A stretch of 64,000 nt of DNA from Stenocarpella maydis (taxonomy: Eukaryota > Ascomycota > Sordariomycetes > Diaporthales > Diaporthaceae). Under the pieces are notes generated by a model. It did no database searches and was not told the origin of the DNA. It saw only the letters and a program-made list of their open reading frames with translations. The position numbers and the translations under genes are program-made. Location of the stretch: the NCBI GenBank assembly GCA_002270565.1, contig NQMI01000061.1, positions 186,001 to 250,000 of the forward strand. The letters run 5' to 3'. Each line of letters begins with the position of its first letter. Position 1 is the stretch's first letter. Shown here piece after piece: positions 1 to 10,232 of the stretch.

Positions 1-2
1 TT

Positions 3-1184
3 ATGGCCGCGACTGAGATACCCGGGACACAATCAGCTGACCATCATCGCAGCACGCTTCTTCGACGATGTCCAAAGAACCTCCAGCCCACTTATTTCGA
101 ACGCATAATAGTGATATGCCAGGCACTACACGCCTGGTGGTCTACATTGAGCGCGGACGTCCAGAACCCAACCCGATCTTCGCCAAATTTTCGCTCAAAT
201 GCCCACCTGAAACTCTGTCTCTACCTCAACGACATCTTCGTAGGCCGCCCATTCATCTTCTCCCAGAGCACAACAGGCGTCACCCCAGAGGCTACCACGT
301 CCTCCCCGGAACAGACAGGCCGGCCCGACGACAACCCCTCCGGCTCAGGAAAGCCACCATCACCAGCGCCCCAATCCGTCCCCGAACGTCCCCGCAACCG
401 CGCAGCCCTCGTCGAGCGGGCGGTGGAGGCAGCCATAAGCACCATCGCGCTCCTCCGCACGCTGCACGAGGCGACCGGCCTCGCGCGCTCGAGCTACACC
501 GAGTTCAGCGCGTGCCGGGCCGCGCTGCTGGTGATGCTCGCGCAGTCGGTGGTCCTCGGGTCCTACGCGCAGCGCCAGCCGCGGCTCAGGGCCGCCATCG
601 AAATGGGCATGAGGCTGATCCGGCGCATGGCGGCCGGCAACAACGTCTCCACGCAGAGCGAGGCGAGCATCATCGAGGCGCTCGAGACGGCGGTGCGGAG
701 GCTGCATGCGATGCAGGAGGCGAGGGGTACGGCCGGGGGTGCTGCAGGGGACGGCCGAGGGGAGACGTTTGTGGAGATTAATGTCCGCGGGGAGATGGAC
801 GTGGGAAAGACGGGCTATGAGAGGTTCAAGGAGTGGGCCTCGATGTGGCCTGTCAATGCTGTCGGCGCTGGCGGACCTCCTCCGCCACAGCACCAGCAGC
901 ATCACCAGCGGCAGCCTCACGGGGATGATGCCATGGGCGGCTTACAGAGGTTCGATGCAAGGGCGCAGGACATGGCTACCATCCCTTCGGCTTACCCTGG
1001 AATGTCGTCCAGCCCCGGTGTTGTCGGGCCGCCGCCTCAACTGGTTGAGCACAGTCCGGATTCTGCGAGGTGGATGGCCCTGATGGACAGCGCCGGTTTG
1101 AGAATGGAGCAGCTGGATGACCTGAGCCTCTTTGGTGGCTTCCCCGAGCTTGGGGCGTTGGATGGATGGCCTGGGGGTATATGA
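3..1184 (+). CDS. C-terminal part of a fungal-specific (Zn2Cys6-type) transcription factor
   Basis: The reading frame is already open at the window edge, so the first ATG is probably internal and the N-terminal DNA-binding part lies outside. The visible 393 residues resemble the middle homology and tail of fungal Zn2Cys6 regulators: a helix near residues 40-52 (QALHAWWSTLSADV), the segment AHLKLCLYLNDIFVGRPFIF near residues 67-86, then a long helical region with ERAVEAAISTIALLRTLHEA (about 138-157) and CRAALLVMLAQSVVLGSYAQ (about 170-189). The tail is rich in Gly, Pro, Gln and His and ends in acidic/hydrophobic stretches typical of an activation region. No intron is needed. The Zn2Cys6 cluster itself is not in view, so the class is inferred from the middle domain. 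The target genes are unknown. Confidence 0.6.
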   Translation: MAATEIPGTQSADHHRSTLLRRCPKNLQPTYFERIIVICQALHAWWSTLSADVQNPTRSSPNFRSNAHLKLCLYLNDIFVGRPFIFSQSTTGVTPEATTSSPEQTGRPDDNPSGSGKPPSPAPQSVPERPRNRAALVERAVEAAISTIALLRTLHEATGLARSSYTEFSACRAALLVMLAQSVVLGSYAQRQPRLRAAIEMGMRLIRRMAAGNNVSTQSEASIIEALETAVRRLHAMQEARGTAGGAAGDGRGETFVEINVRGEMDVGKTGYERFKEWASMWPVNAVGAGGPPPPQHQQHHQRQPHGDDAMGGLQRFDARAQDMATIPSAYPGMSSSPGVVGPPPQLVEHSPDSARWMALMDSAGLRMEQLDDLSLFGGFPELGALDGWPGGI

Positions 1185-1743
1185 TCAGTGAAGAAATGTT
1201 CACGACTTCATGCAGCGATTTCATTTTTGGCTGTCCACTGGCTGTGAGATGTCCTAAAATCACCAGAGGGGAATTCCGTGTGCTCTTGCGTACCTGGTTT
1301 TATGTGATCGATATGGTAAACCCACGTACACATGCGCACTGAAGAGAGATATTCTGTCTTTTCTGCCGTAATCTAGCTCCATCGGCTGAGACCAAAAGAT
1401 ATTCAAGTTCATCTGGTCCTCTCCCGAGCGCAGCACCGCTCGGCCAGCAGAACCGGCCCGGGCTGCCCGGTCAGGCATGGTCCGCCCACAAGACCGCCGG
1501 GTTATCTACCCTGCATTCCGGATCGGATATGATGGCCGGCTCTCGCATTGCTCCCACCCGAAAGGCCTCGACGTCACTCATAGAGCCATATTCTAGTTAT
1601 GACTCAGAGCGTCAGTAGATACTTAGATGCATAAAGCGGGGTCACTATGCTCTTCTTTGATCACGGTCTAGTATTGATTGCTATACCGACTTGACCCTAA
1701 ATTCTTGCGTGAGACATCACGATATCGGCCTCAATACCCCAAT
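1185..1743. other. Intergenic region upstream of the HAD gene
   Basis: Holds the 3' flank of the regulator gene and the promoter region of the HAD hydrolase gene. No RNA gene, repeat or conserved coding segment was recognised. Confidence 0.4.
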
Positions 1744-2533
1744 ATGTCTATCCCAGCAACCAAAGATGTCGTCTTCGATGTCGTGGGAACCCTGGTGGCC
1801 CACGACCGTCTCTGGGAGGCCATGGAAGAGCGGATAGGGGACAAGCTCAAAGCAGCAGGGATCAAGCCGGAGCTGCTCGGCGCGTGCTGGATCGAGGCCG
1901 CCGAGCGCGAGTACACGTACCTATCCCTCTCAGGGCGGTACAAACCCTTCTATGGAGTATTCGCCGCGCTCTTCTACCGCATGCTCTTCTTCGCGGGCGT
2001 ACGGGACCCCAGGAGCTTCTGCACGGAGGAGGACGTCACGTGGCTGGTGGGAGAGTGGGGGAAGCTGTATCTCCGACCGGGGGCGAAGGAGTGTGTGGCA
2101 AGGCTTCGCGAGGCGGGGTTCACGGTGTGGTGCTTCACGGCTGGTGACATCGCGAGGGTGGGCGGTTATTTCAGGGAGGCCGGGGTCGACATGCCTGCCC
2201 AGAACCTGCTGAGCTGTGATACCGAGGGTGTCGCCAAGCCTGTCCCCGACGTGTACAAGCCGCTGCTGGAGAGGTTGACCAGGGATGGGAAGAAGCCGTG
2301 GTTTGCTGCTGCGCACATGTGGGACGCGAGCACGGCGAGGACAGTTGGGTATGTCTTCTGTTCCTGTTCTCACCACGGTCAAAGTGCACGAACTAATGCT
2401 TGCATGCAGATTTCACGGGGCATATTGCACTGTTTTGGAGGGTGAGCCTCTGCACAGTGTGTTCGGTGACATGGATGTGGTCGCCCCTTCACTACCTGAG
2501 ATGGCGGACAGAATCATTGCTGCGACTCAATGA
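1744..2533 (+). CDS. HAD-superfamily hydrolase, haloacid-dehalogenase type II-like
   Basis: Two exons, 1744-2348 and 2410-2533, separated by a 61-nt intron with donor GTATGT and acceptor TGCAG. The spliced protein is about 242 residues, usual for this family. HAD motifs are present in order: motif I FDVVGTLVAHD near residues 11-21 with the nucleophilic Asp, motif II CFTAGD near 137, the catalytic Lys in GVAKPVPDVYK near 163, and motif III/IV AAHMWDASTARTVG near 190. The long helical insert after motif I is the cap that decides substrate. After splicing the end reads GEPLHSVFGDMDVV and terminates normally. The ATG at 1744 is chosen because it precedes motif I by the usual short distance. Family members include 2-haloacid dehalogenases and phosphatases; the substrate cannot be told. 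The FAD oxidoreductase gene follows on the same strand 595 bp away. Confidence 0.85.
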
Positions 2534-3128
2534 TGGCCTCAGTCGGGATGTGGCGGCTGAGACGGAATCATCATGTATCACCGCTTGTCGTGTTGTCAAA
2601 TGTCATGCCAGCCAACCATTAATTATTCTTGATCTCGGCACGGGTGCCTCCCAATTGGCTTAGTCGTCGTGGCCCCCAAGAAATTGAATGTTGCCATCAT
2701 GGCCATCTAGAGCCTTGGCGAACAGATGAATCAGACTCAGAAACCGCGGTGAATCATTGTCCTCCACTGGCTGGCCACCAAAACCACAAATGAGAAGCTC
2801 AACAGGGCTACCCGGCCCGGTGGGAACTTGTCAGTCAGTCAGGGAATCATCCGCTCCCAGACAGGCCGGGATCTCAAGTGCTGGAGGAACTGCTGTGGTC
2901 GACGCCCGATAAGCTCTGCCGCCCATCCGGCTTCGCACCGGCTCGATGTCGCTGCGGATCATGCCCCTGAAATTTCTCATGGGCCCTATAACTTCACTGC
3001 AACACAGCAGCCCAGCTGTATCGGGGCCAAGACGCTCGGGAGCCCAACGAACGCGATCGCCGCCCTCCCTTGAGCTCTTCTAGAAAATCATACCTGGCTA
3101 CTAAGTGCAGGCAGGCCGGCAAGCAAGC
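2534..3128. other. Intergenic region between the HAD and FAD oxidoreductase genes
   Basis: Presumed 3' UTR and promoter DNA. No recognisable coding or RNA feature. Confidence 0.4.
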
Positions 3129-4645
3129 ATGGCACCATCCCCGCTTCCCGTGGCCAACTCCACCGAGTCGTTTTGGAGGTCGCAGCTCCACCCCATTGAC
3201 GACCACCGTACAACTCCGGAGCTCCCGTCCACGGTCGACATCGCGGTCGTAGGGGCTGGCTATGCGGGAGCCTCGGTGGTCTATCACATCCTCAGGAAAA
3301 GTAAAGACAAGGATGTCCCACCTCCATCAATAGTCATCCTCGAGGCACGGCAGGCATGCTCAGGCGCAACCGGTCGAAATGGTACGGCATGATCACTGTT
3401 TCATCCAACAGCCTTGCTGAATATCATGCTTACTGAAGCCAGGCGGCCACCTCAAACCCGACCCTTACAACCGCCCAGCAACGGTGGCCATCTCCCATGG
3501 GTTTGAGGTAGCAGCCGAGTGCGCCTCATTCGAGGCAGCCACACTGTCCGCGCTCAAGACAGTCATCGAGGAGGAACAGATAGACTGCGAGTTCGTACTG
3601 ACACGTGCCGTCGACGCGCTCACGACAGACGCGATCAACGATCGCATGAAGGCGGGGTTCGATCTTCTCCGCAAAGGAGGGCTGTCGGTCATGAAGGACG
3701 TCTCGTACAACGGAGGGTCGGGGGCGGAGCAGCTCTCGGGCGTCAAGGGGGCCAAGGGCTGTGTTAGCTACACTGCGGCCCACCTCTGGCCGTACAAACT
3801 GGTGTGCGCCCTGCTGCAGAAGGCCGTCGATGCGGGCGTGAACCTGCAGACGCATACCCCTGTCACCGGGATATCAGAAAAGCCCGGCGCTGAGGGATAC
3901 TATACCGTGACGACGAAGGACAGGGGAACTTTGCGGGCGAAGAAGGTCATTTATGCCACCAACGCCTACACGTCCTCCATTCTCCCAGAGTTTGAAAACA
4001 AGATTGTGCCTGTCAAGGGCATATGCAGTCACATCGTGCCCAGAAAGGCACCGGCTCCACATTTACCCAACAGCTATATCGTCCGGTGGTCACCAACCGA
4101 GTACGAATATCTCATCCCGAGGCTAGACGGGAGCATCATTGTCGGTGGTGCCAGGCAGAGGTACTACAAGAACCTCGACAGCTGGTATAATAATGTCGAG
4201 GACGACAAGCTGATCACGACTGGTGACGCACACCACCACTTCGATAATTACATGCAAAAAAACTTCAAGGGCTGGGAGGACTCAGGGGCTTATACGCACA
4301 AAGTCTGGACGGGCAGTAAGTCGAAGAGTGATGTCAGTCAGGACCACCACCGATATACTAACACCCACCACAGTCATGGGATACTCATCCGACGGGTGGC
4401 CCTTCGTGGGTCCCATACCCAACCGGCCGAACCAGCTAGTCATCGCTGGTTTCACCGGCCATGGTATGCCTCAGATATTCCTCGCTGCCAAGGCCATCGC
4501 CGAGATGGCCTTGGATGCACATGTGGATCCTGCAAAAACCGAGTTGCCAAGATTATACAAGGTGACCCAGGAGAGGCTTGACAGCAAGAAGAATGTCATA
4601 TTGGATACTTGGGCAGCTTCTCAGCCGCCAGAGCCCAAGCTGTGA
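3129..4645 (+). CDS. FAD-dependent oxidoreductase of the DAO (glycine/D-amino acid oxidase) family
   Basis: Three exons, 3129-3381, 3443-4315 and 4374-4645. Introns of 61 and 58 nt have donors GTACGG and GTAAGT; the second has a clear TACTAAC branch point near 4357. The spliced product is 465 residues. It carries the dinucleotide-binding signature VDIAVVGAGYAGASVVYHIL (about residues 36-55), the SGATGRNGGH segment created exactly by splicing of intron 1, ATNAYTSSILPEF before the second strand region, and the C-terminal FAD-contact segment GYSSDGWPFVGPIP followed by GFTGHGMPQIFLAAK. This architecture fits soluble flavin amine/amino-acid oxidases of fungi. There is no signal peptide and no C-terminal peroxisomal SKL. 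The gene appears intact. The amine or amino-acid substrate is unknown. Confidence 0.88.
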
Positions 4646-6261
4646 CGGCTGGTATGTCTTGGCAGAGGACTGGTGAGAGCTTCAACCGCTGTGGGGCAGC
4701 GCGAGTGAGAACCACGGATTGCTCATGTCCCAGAATATCATGGTCACTATGTTCTCGTGCTCCTGTTGCTTTCTGACTCCCAAACTGCCGTGACTCATGC
4801 CTTATGTGTATGATAACCGAAAGGAACAACAGTGGTTTTGGTCACGAGTCCGGGGCTAAAGGATAATAAACCAAATTCACTTCTGGACTAGTAACATCCA
4901 GATAAATCAGCACCTCCGTTGCAATGACGCTTATGTCTGTGGTTATATGGTACACCACTGACGTTCTACATATCGGGGATGAAACATGATTCTACGATGA
5001 GGGAATATGTATGACCGGCAAGAAGACCTCGTGACCGGGCCATGGTTCCCAAGCGCCGATGACAATTGCCCTCTTTTTCGCACAAGATGGCCAAAATAGA
5101 GTCAGACTGCCGGGGATTTTTATCCGATCCACCCATCAGAACTTTTGCTTGACAGCTTCCCGACAAAGTATCACCCAAAATGCGTTAACTCTAGTTGACT
5201 CTGTTTTCTGAATCCTCTATGGTCTTTTCAGCATTAGCGTCATATATCTTGTCAATGATTTCTCCTACAGTCAGTAATGGACCTAGACGAGGATTTTATA
5301 TACTATTCTGATACTGGAGGTGTGCTATGATAGCCTCGAATTGAATGTTGTTCTCTCAATTTGCTGCTGGATCATTGGGTGGGTGAGAGGTTCGTGCTCT
5401 GGTTAGGCACGGGCCTCTTTTGCCTTTTGGCGCCGGGCGGATGTTTCTGCCAATCAGAGGTTACGCTCAGCAACAACCGTTATCTGCTTTACAACCATAG
5501 TTATTTGAACAACGGCTATTTTGGCTAAACAACCGTTGTTGCCCCCCTGGAAACCCGGGACTGATGCAGACAGGCGCATGGCCTGGACATTTTAGGGACT
5601 TTCAAGCTGCAAGAACAAGTCAGTTTTGGTCATTTCGGCTGCCTAAAGACTGTAGCACCGGTGAGTTCACAGCCTGCATATGAATGCACAGCCTGTCTAA
5701 TATAGTGCTTTGCAATGTGGTATCACAAACCATGCAACATTATCTCGGACCTATAGAAAAGACATGTAAGGATAATAGATCGGCTTCGGATGGATACACA
5801 GCAATAGTTATTTTAGCTTGATGTACAGGGGCCTTGGCATAAAATGCCTATCTCTTCACCGGCTGCAGCAGGGGCCTGTAGCATAAGACACTTGGGCGAG
5901 TGGGAACGCCTCGGGTACGCACAGAATGTATATCCGAGACAAAGATTTGCGAATCCCCCTCATTATGTACCGTTCAATTGATAACCATATCAATTTTTCA
6001 AAATGCCAAGTCCGACATGCAGCCTCAATCTGCAGAGCCAGTCGGAAGTTGATGAATGAGGGAAAGGCTCTTGTGGGAGGCTGGGAGGCCTCTTGGGTTC
6101 ACTCATCGTATTTCTACTCTGTAATGTGCTCGTGCAAAATTTTCCTCATATTTCCTTTTTCACACTCTGTCCTTTACGCTAGTCAGCCTTTTCAAAGCAG
6201 CATAAACTCGCTCTTGGAACTTCACCTAAACTATACGAGCTCACTAAGCTCATTGCACGTC
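4646..6261. other. Long intergenic stretch
   Basis: About 1.6 kb with no convincing gene. Around 5470-5540 several copies of an AACAACCGTT-like word occur in both orientations. An open frame starting at 5926 runs into the DUF2235 gene, but its residues upstream of 6262 look like translated 5' UTR. Confidence 0.35.
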
Positions 6262-8225
6262 ATGAACGATCATGTAGGAGAAGATGCGTCCGACGGACGA
6301 GAGGAAGCCACGGAAGGGCCTTTCGATTTCAAAGATTGGCTGCAATCATCTCTGAAAAACAATCCTCAAGAGTCCTACCCACTCGATGATAAACTCCCCA
6401 TGCTCGACAAGGGCGAAAAATGCTTCCTGAGGGTTCTAAGAGAGGTCACTGAGAACTTTGGAAAGAAGCGCTTGTTCGTTTGCTGCGATGGTACTTGGCT
6501 GAATGCTTCAGGAACTGTCGCACCTCTTTCCAATGTTGCGAAGCTCGCCAGGAGCGTAGATCGTGATGGGGACGACCCACCCGGCTTTGAAACAGTTGGT
6601 GGTGTTCCCCAACTCGTCTACTACTCCAGCGGAGTAAGAACGCGATCCAATTTGCGGATGGACAGCAAGTTCGCTGCAGTTACAGGGAAAGGTACGGTAC
6701 TTTCTTATCCCGTCAAGATCTACAAAATCTGGGTTCTGGGTGTGACTGCTAAGTGAAAATGGGTATTAGTCATGTTATTCGAGATGCCTACTGCTTTCTG
6801 AGCAACAATTACAACGGCATCTCGAACAATGATGAAATCATCCTCGTTGGATTCTCTCGTGGAGCTTTCACGGTCCGGTGCCTGGCTCAATTCATCAGTG
6901 ACGTTGGCCTACTAAGGCGAAAGGCACTGCCTTTCCTCCCAGTATTCTTTGAAGAGTGGGTAAGGGAAGGCAAAAATTCAGTTGACAAAAGATTCAGGGG
7001 CACATAAGATCTTTTCTATCAAGATCCCAGGATCAAAGTCCTGGCAGAGTGGGACCCCGTTGACACCTTAGGGATTCCTATTATCTACAAAAGTCCATTG
7101 GAACTCTGTATGGAGAAAAAGGCACAAACTGTGCCCAGCAAGGTCGATCACGCGTTTCTTGCTCTATCGTTGAGCGAGGAAAGGTGGTCTTACCGGCCAA
7201 CCGTATGGAAGAACAAGGGGACAGCGACAGTGAGTCAGTGTGTCTTTTTGGGTGACCATGGGGACGTTGGTGGAGGAAACCCGGATCCCGGCTTATCTAC
7301 CATAAGCCTATTGTGGATGGTGTCAAAAATCCGAAGTGCATGCGATGCAGACTTTCAGATGTGGGCATTGTTCCAGTTCAATACTCCAATGTACGACCCC
7401 ATCTTTCGACCCAACCCTTTCAGGAAACGACGTCTTATTGTTCGAAACATGGCGAGCACGAAGGGTATGTATTTCTTAAATATGTATTCGAGGTTTACTC
7501 GAAGACTCTGGTTCGCATTACTTGACTCACACAATGTAGGAATCGTCCATCGGCCGCGGCTCTTGTGGTTCTTACCACGTTACCTTACATTCGGTTTGCT
7601 GTGCAACGGCAGACGAGGCTCTGTCATTCATGAGCTTACTGCAAACAAAGAAAAAATTGGATACAAGTTAGAAGTACACCAAACGGTTCGCTTGCTTAAG
7701 GAAAAGCGTAATGTCAGCACCGGTCCTCTTGGGGTCGTCCAACAACGGGAGAATGGCTACGAGTGGACCCTGAACCGCTATCAAGGAGTATTCATCTACG
7801 AGCAACCACTTTTTGCCGACGAGGAGAAATTATGGAGAAATTGGGAGATGCAAGGCCGAATATGGGAACTATGGCCGGAAGGATCAGAATCTCAACTAGC
7901 AGACATGAAAGACAATTTCACTGATGAGGAGGAGTGTGACACGTATGATTGGCCTGACGAATGGGAGGGTGTAACCAAGAACCAAGTCTGGGGGTTTCAA
8001 CTTGGCGGGAAGTTTGATGAATCGCTTATCAAAACCCTCCGTGGTGATCACAACGGGAAGTTGCATGTTAGCTTCCATTGCTGCAAAAGAGATAAAAAAG
8101 GGGGAAACTGTGTGTCGCTGGGGGACCATTGTTCTTCATCAACTAAGGCACAGGCAAACTGCATCCGCTGCTTGAGTTTCAATCGAGAGGAGGCGAAACG
8201 CGTGGGTCAAGCTCAGAGAGGGTAG
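6262..8225 (+). pseudogene. DUF2235 (Tle1-like alpha/beta hydrolase) gene with an in-frame stop
   Basis: Exons inferred: 6262-6691, 6754-7464 and 7540-8225. Introns are 62 nt (donor GTACGG) and 75 nt (donor GTATGT, acceptor TGTAG). The N-terminal segment KRLFVCCDGTW starts the hydrolase domain. The nucleophile elbow GFSRGA (serine near 6855), the acid segment WDPVDTLG near 7050 and the histidine segment GDHGDVGGG near 7252 give the Ser-Asp-His set expected for DUF2235 lipase-like proteins. The only clear defect is TAA at 7005-7007. On both sides the same frame encodes family sequence (RGT, stop, DLFYQDPRIKVLAEWD), so the stop reads as a nonsense mutation. A CAA-to-TAA change would be RIP-like. 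Removing it by splicing at the donor-like GTAAGG at 6960 breaks the frame. The ATG at 6262 is the first good start; upstream residues lack family character. Stop-codon polymorphism is the main alternative to a fixed pseudogene. Confidence 0.72.
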
Positions 8226-8457
8226 TGCTTTGGCCATTATCATCACTATTATAAACCACATTTCCATTTTCCTGTTTCTTATTTCCGGTTTCTGGTCTCG
8301 TATTTGTACTGTGACTAGTCAACGTTTTCTTTTGGCCTCCTCCATGCTACTTTTCCTGCTCAACCGTTTTGTTACCGTCAGGTCTTTATTCGGGCCGGCT
8401 GCTCTTGATGTTATAAAGTCCTATGTACTTAAGCTACTAATTATGCACGACTTGACT

Positions 8458-8489
8458 TTTTTCTTTTTTTTTTTTAAAAAAAAAAAGAG
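8458..8489. repeat. Poly-T/poly-A near-perfect palindrome
   Basis: A run of Ts followed directly by a run of As, about 30 nt in total. It can fold into an A-T hairpin. It lies between the DUF2235 stop and the HET relic. Confidence 0.7.
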
Positions 8490-8587
8490 TTGGACTTGCC
8501 ACATTAGCCACAGCATGCTGGGTCTCGTCATGTCTCGCCTTCAAAAAGATCGGAGAGATCATCAACTATGCAGAGTATCAAGGCAAC

Positions 8588-9000
8588 ATGAGCGCAGTTC
8601 TTCCTCAAGACGTCATTGATGTCATATCTAGCTCACCATGCTATGCCCTCTGCAGCGCACGGTACACGTATGCAAGCAGACCGCCTGGGTCAGCGGAAAT
8701 CGCGTCCTGTTGTCACACATTAAGAGGATCGAGGAATTCGATATTGACATCTTACTTGTCCTGGAAGCTTCAAAAATGATCAATATCACGGATACATTGG
8801 ACAAGATATTCGCAGTTCTAGGACATCTAAACGCATTGCCGCCAAGAGACTCTCATCCAGGCGGACTATAACATCAACACGAAGAGACTTCTTCATCTTC
8901 TGGCATCCAAGCTTGCAGAAGGTCACTCAATTTTCTTATCTATGTTCAAAACGTGCCAGAGGATATCGAGCTGAGAAAAAAAAAGCCCTCGTGAAATCCC
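8588..9000 (+). pseudogene. Fragment of a HET (heterokaryon incompatibility) domain gene
   Basis: In one frame (8638-8850) the residues TDTLDKIFAVLGHL match the family signature D-x-RDKIYALLGL near the end of HET domains. Directly afterwards the frame shifts by one and continues with TLIQADYNINTKRLLHLLAS, which matches the I-x-x-DYS-x-x-x-x-x-VF block that normally follows. The upstream part of the domain and any C-terminal region are not recognisable, so this is a short broken remnant. HET proteins act in fungal nonself recognition and trigger cell death. The remnant follows the DUF2235 gene on the same strand. The match is by motif only; a chance resemblance cannot be excluded. Confidence 0.45.
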
Positions 9001-9266
9001 GCAATAGCACATCATCATTCCTCGAGCGCCAACTGCTTTCTGGGAGGCTTTCGATGCAAGCCTGGGGTTGTCGGCCTCATGAAGTCATTGGTTCAGCATC
9101 TTGAAACCCTGGCAGTTTAATGACTCCGACTTGGACATTAAGAGTGTACTCCATCAGGCTAAATATTTCAGGGTGAACTAGAGATAGTAGACACGTATGT
9201 GTGTGTTGAAAGCCATCTAGGTTATATACAATAGTTATGGACCTCAGTGATCGCGTCTTCTACCAA

Positions 9267-10232
9267 TTAAATGAAGCCAGTTCCGGACCTACCAGCAAAG
9301 AAGATATGAACAAGTCCTACCAGCAATAAACAGCGCAGATGGACAGAATCTCTACCAAGAGTACCCGGGGCTGACGATGCCTCTCCACCAATTGCGGCGG
9401 CATTCGTAAGCCCAGAAGTAGGCCCTGCCGGCGCGGATGATATCGTGGTTGTGAGTGTGCCTCCCCCATTTCCGTTCGTCATGCCGAACGGCTTTGATCC
9501 GCTACCCGGTTCCGTCAATTGGTTTGCTTCCTTGGAATTGCCAATGCTGGCTGAGGTAAAATTGCCAAAGCTCGCCGACAAGGTCTGTCCAGGATTCGTC
9601 ACGTTGAAAAAGTTGCCGGCAACGACCTTGCTGCTTAGCCCGGCAGCCTGCAGCGCGGATTCGGTGTCGAACCCGACGCGAGTCTTTGCGGCGGATTGCA
9701 GCGCGGACAAGCCGGCCGAGGTCATGGAGCTAGTGTCGACTAGAACCTGGGTGTATCTGTGACTGAGTGGGTTCTGAGGTGGTGGAGCGGGCGGGGTGTA
9801 TGCTACGATAGCACTTGTATTCCTGGCGTTTGACAAAGTGAAAGCCTGAGTGCTACCGTTCGACGCGGCAATATTTGACGATATTGTAGCTGGAGTAAGG
9901 CCTGTCTGCAACCAGTGGAGGAACGTGTGCGGATTTTGAGTCGATGGGATGTCGAGGTCCACCATCATCACGGCATACGAGGTCCCCCCAAGAAGAGACT
10001 TTGTAGCTATCGTCGGTGCGCTGGCCGTCGCTATTTCTAGTTAGGGCCCTGACCATTATTCGGCATAAATGGTAGTATTACCTGCTTGGTCCACCACAAC
10101 CCCGTTCATAGCGGCAGTTTGCCCGTAGACGACGATTAAATCGGTATTAGAGTTTGGCGTAAAGCCGGAGGGCGTTATGCCAACGACCAGCGTTGCCTTC
10201 ACCCCCAGGGTGAGTAGATGTTTCGATAACAT
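9267..10232 (-). CDS. Secreted, probably GPI-anchored PEBP-like protein
   Basis: Two exons on the minus strand, 10232-10082 and 10036-9267, with a 45-nt intron (GTAATA to ACTAG). The spliced protein is 306 residues. The start is the ATG at 10232 in the context CACCATG. A hydrophobic N-terminus (LLTLGVKATLVVGITPSGF) suggests a signal peptide. The core matches phosphatidylethanolamine-binding proteins: YAVMMVDLDIPS at about residues 69-80, FLHWLQ at about 87, and AYTPPAPPPQNPLSHRYTQV at about 127-146, the usual ligand-site blocks. A Ser/Thr/Gly-rich linker follows, and the C-terminus ends in small residues plus the hydrophobic run CLLLVGLVHIFFA, as in GPI signals. Fungal secreted PEBPs of this build are common in Sordariomycetes; their ligand is uncertain. 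The gene appears intact. Confidence 0.82.

Noticed and set aside
5926..6261. Upstream extension of the DUF2235 frame as extra N-terminus
   Set aside because: The residues are of UTR character, and the conserved part starts after the ATG at 6262.
6960..7008. 49-nt intron (GTAAGG to TAAG) that would remove the DUF2235 stop
   Set aside because: Removal shifts the frame and leads to an early stop, so it does not rescue the gene.
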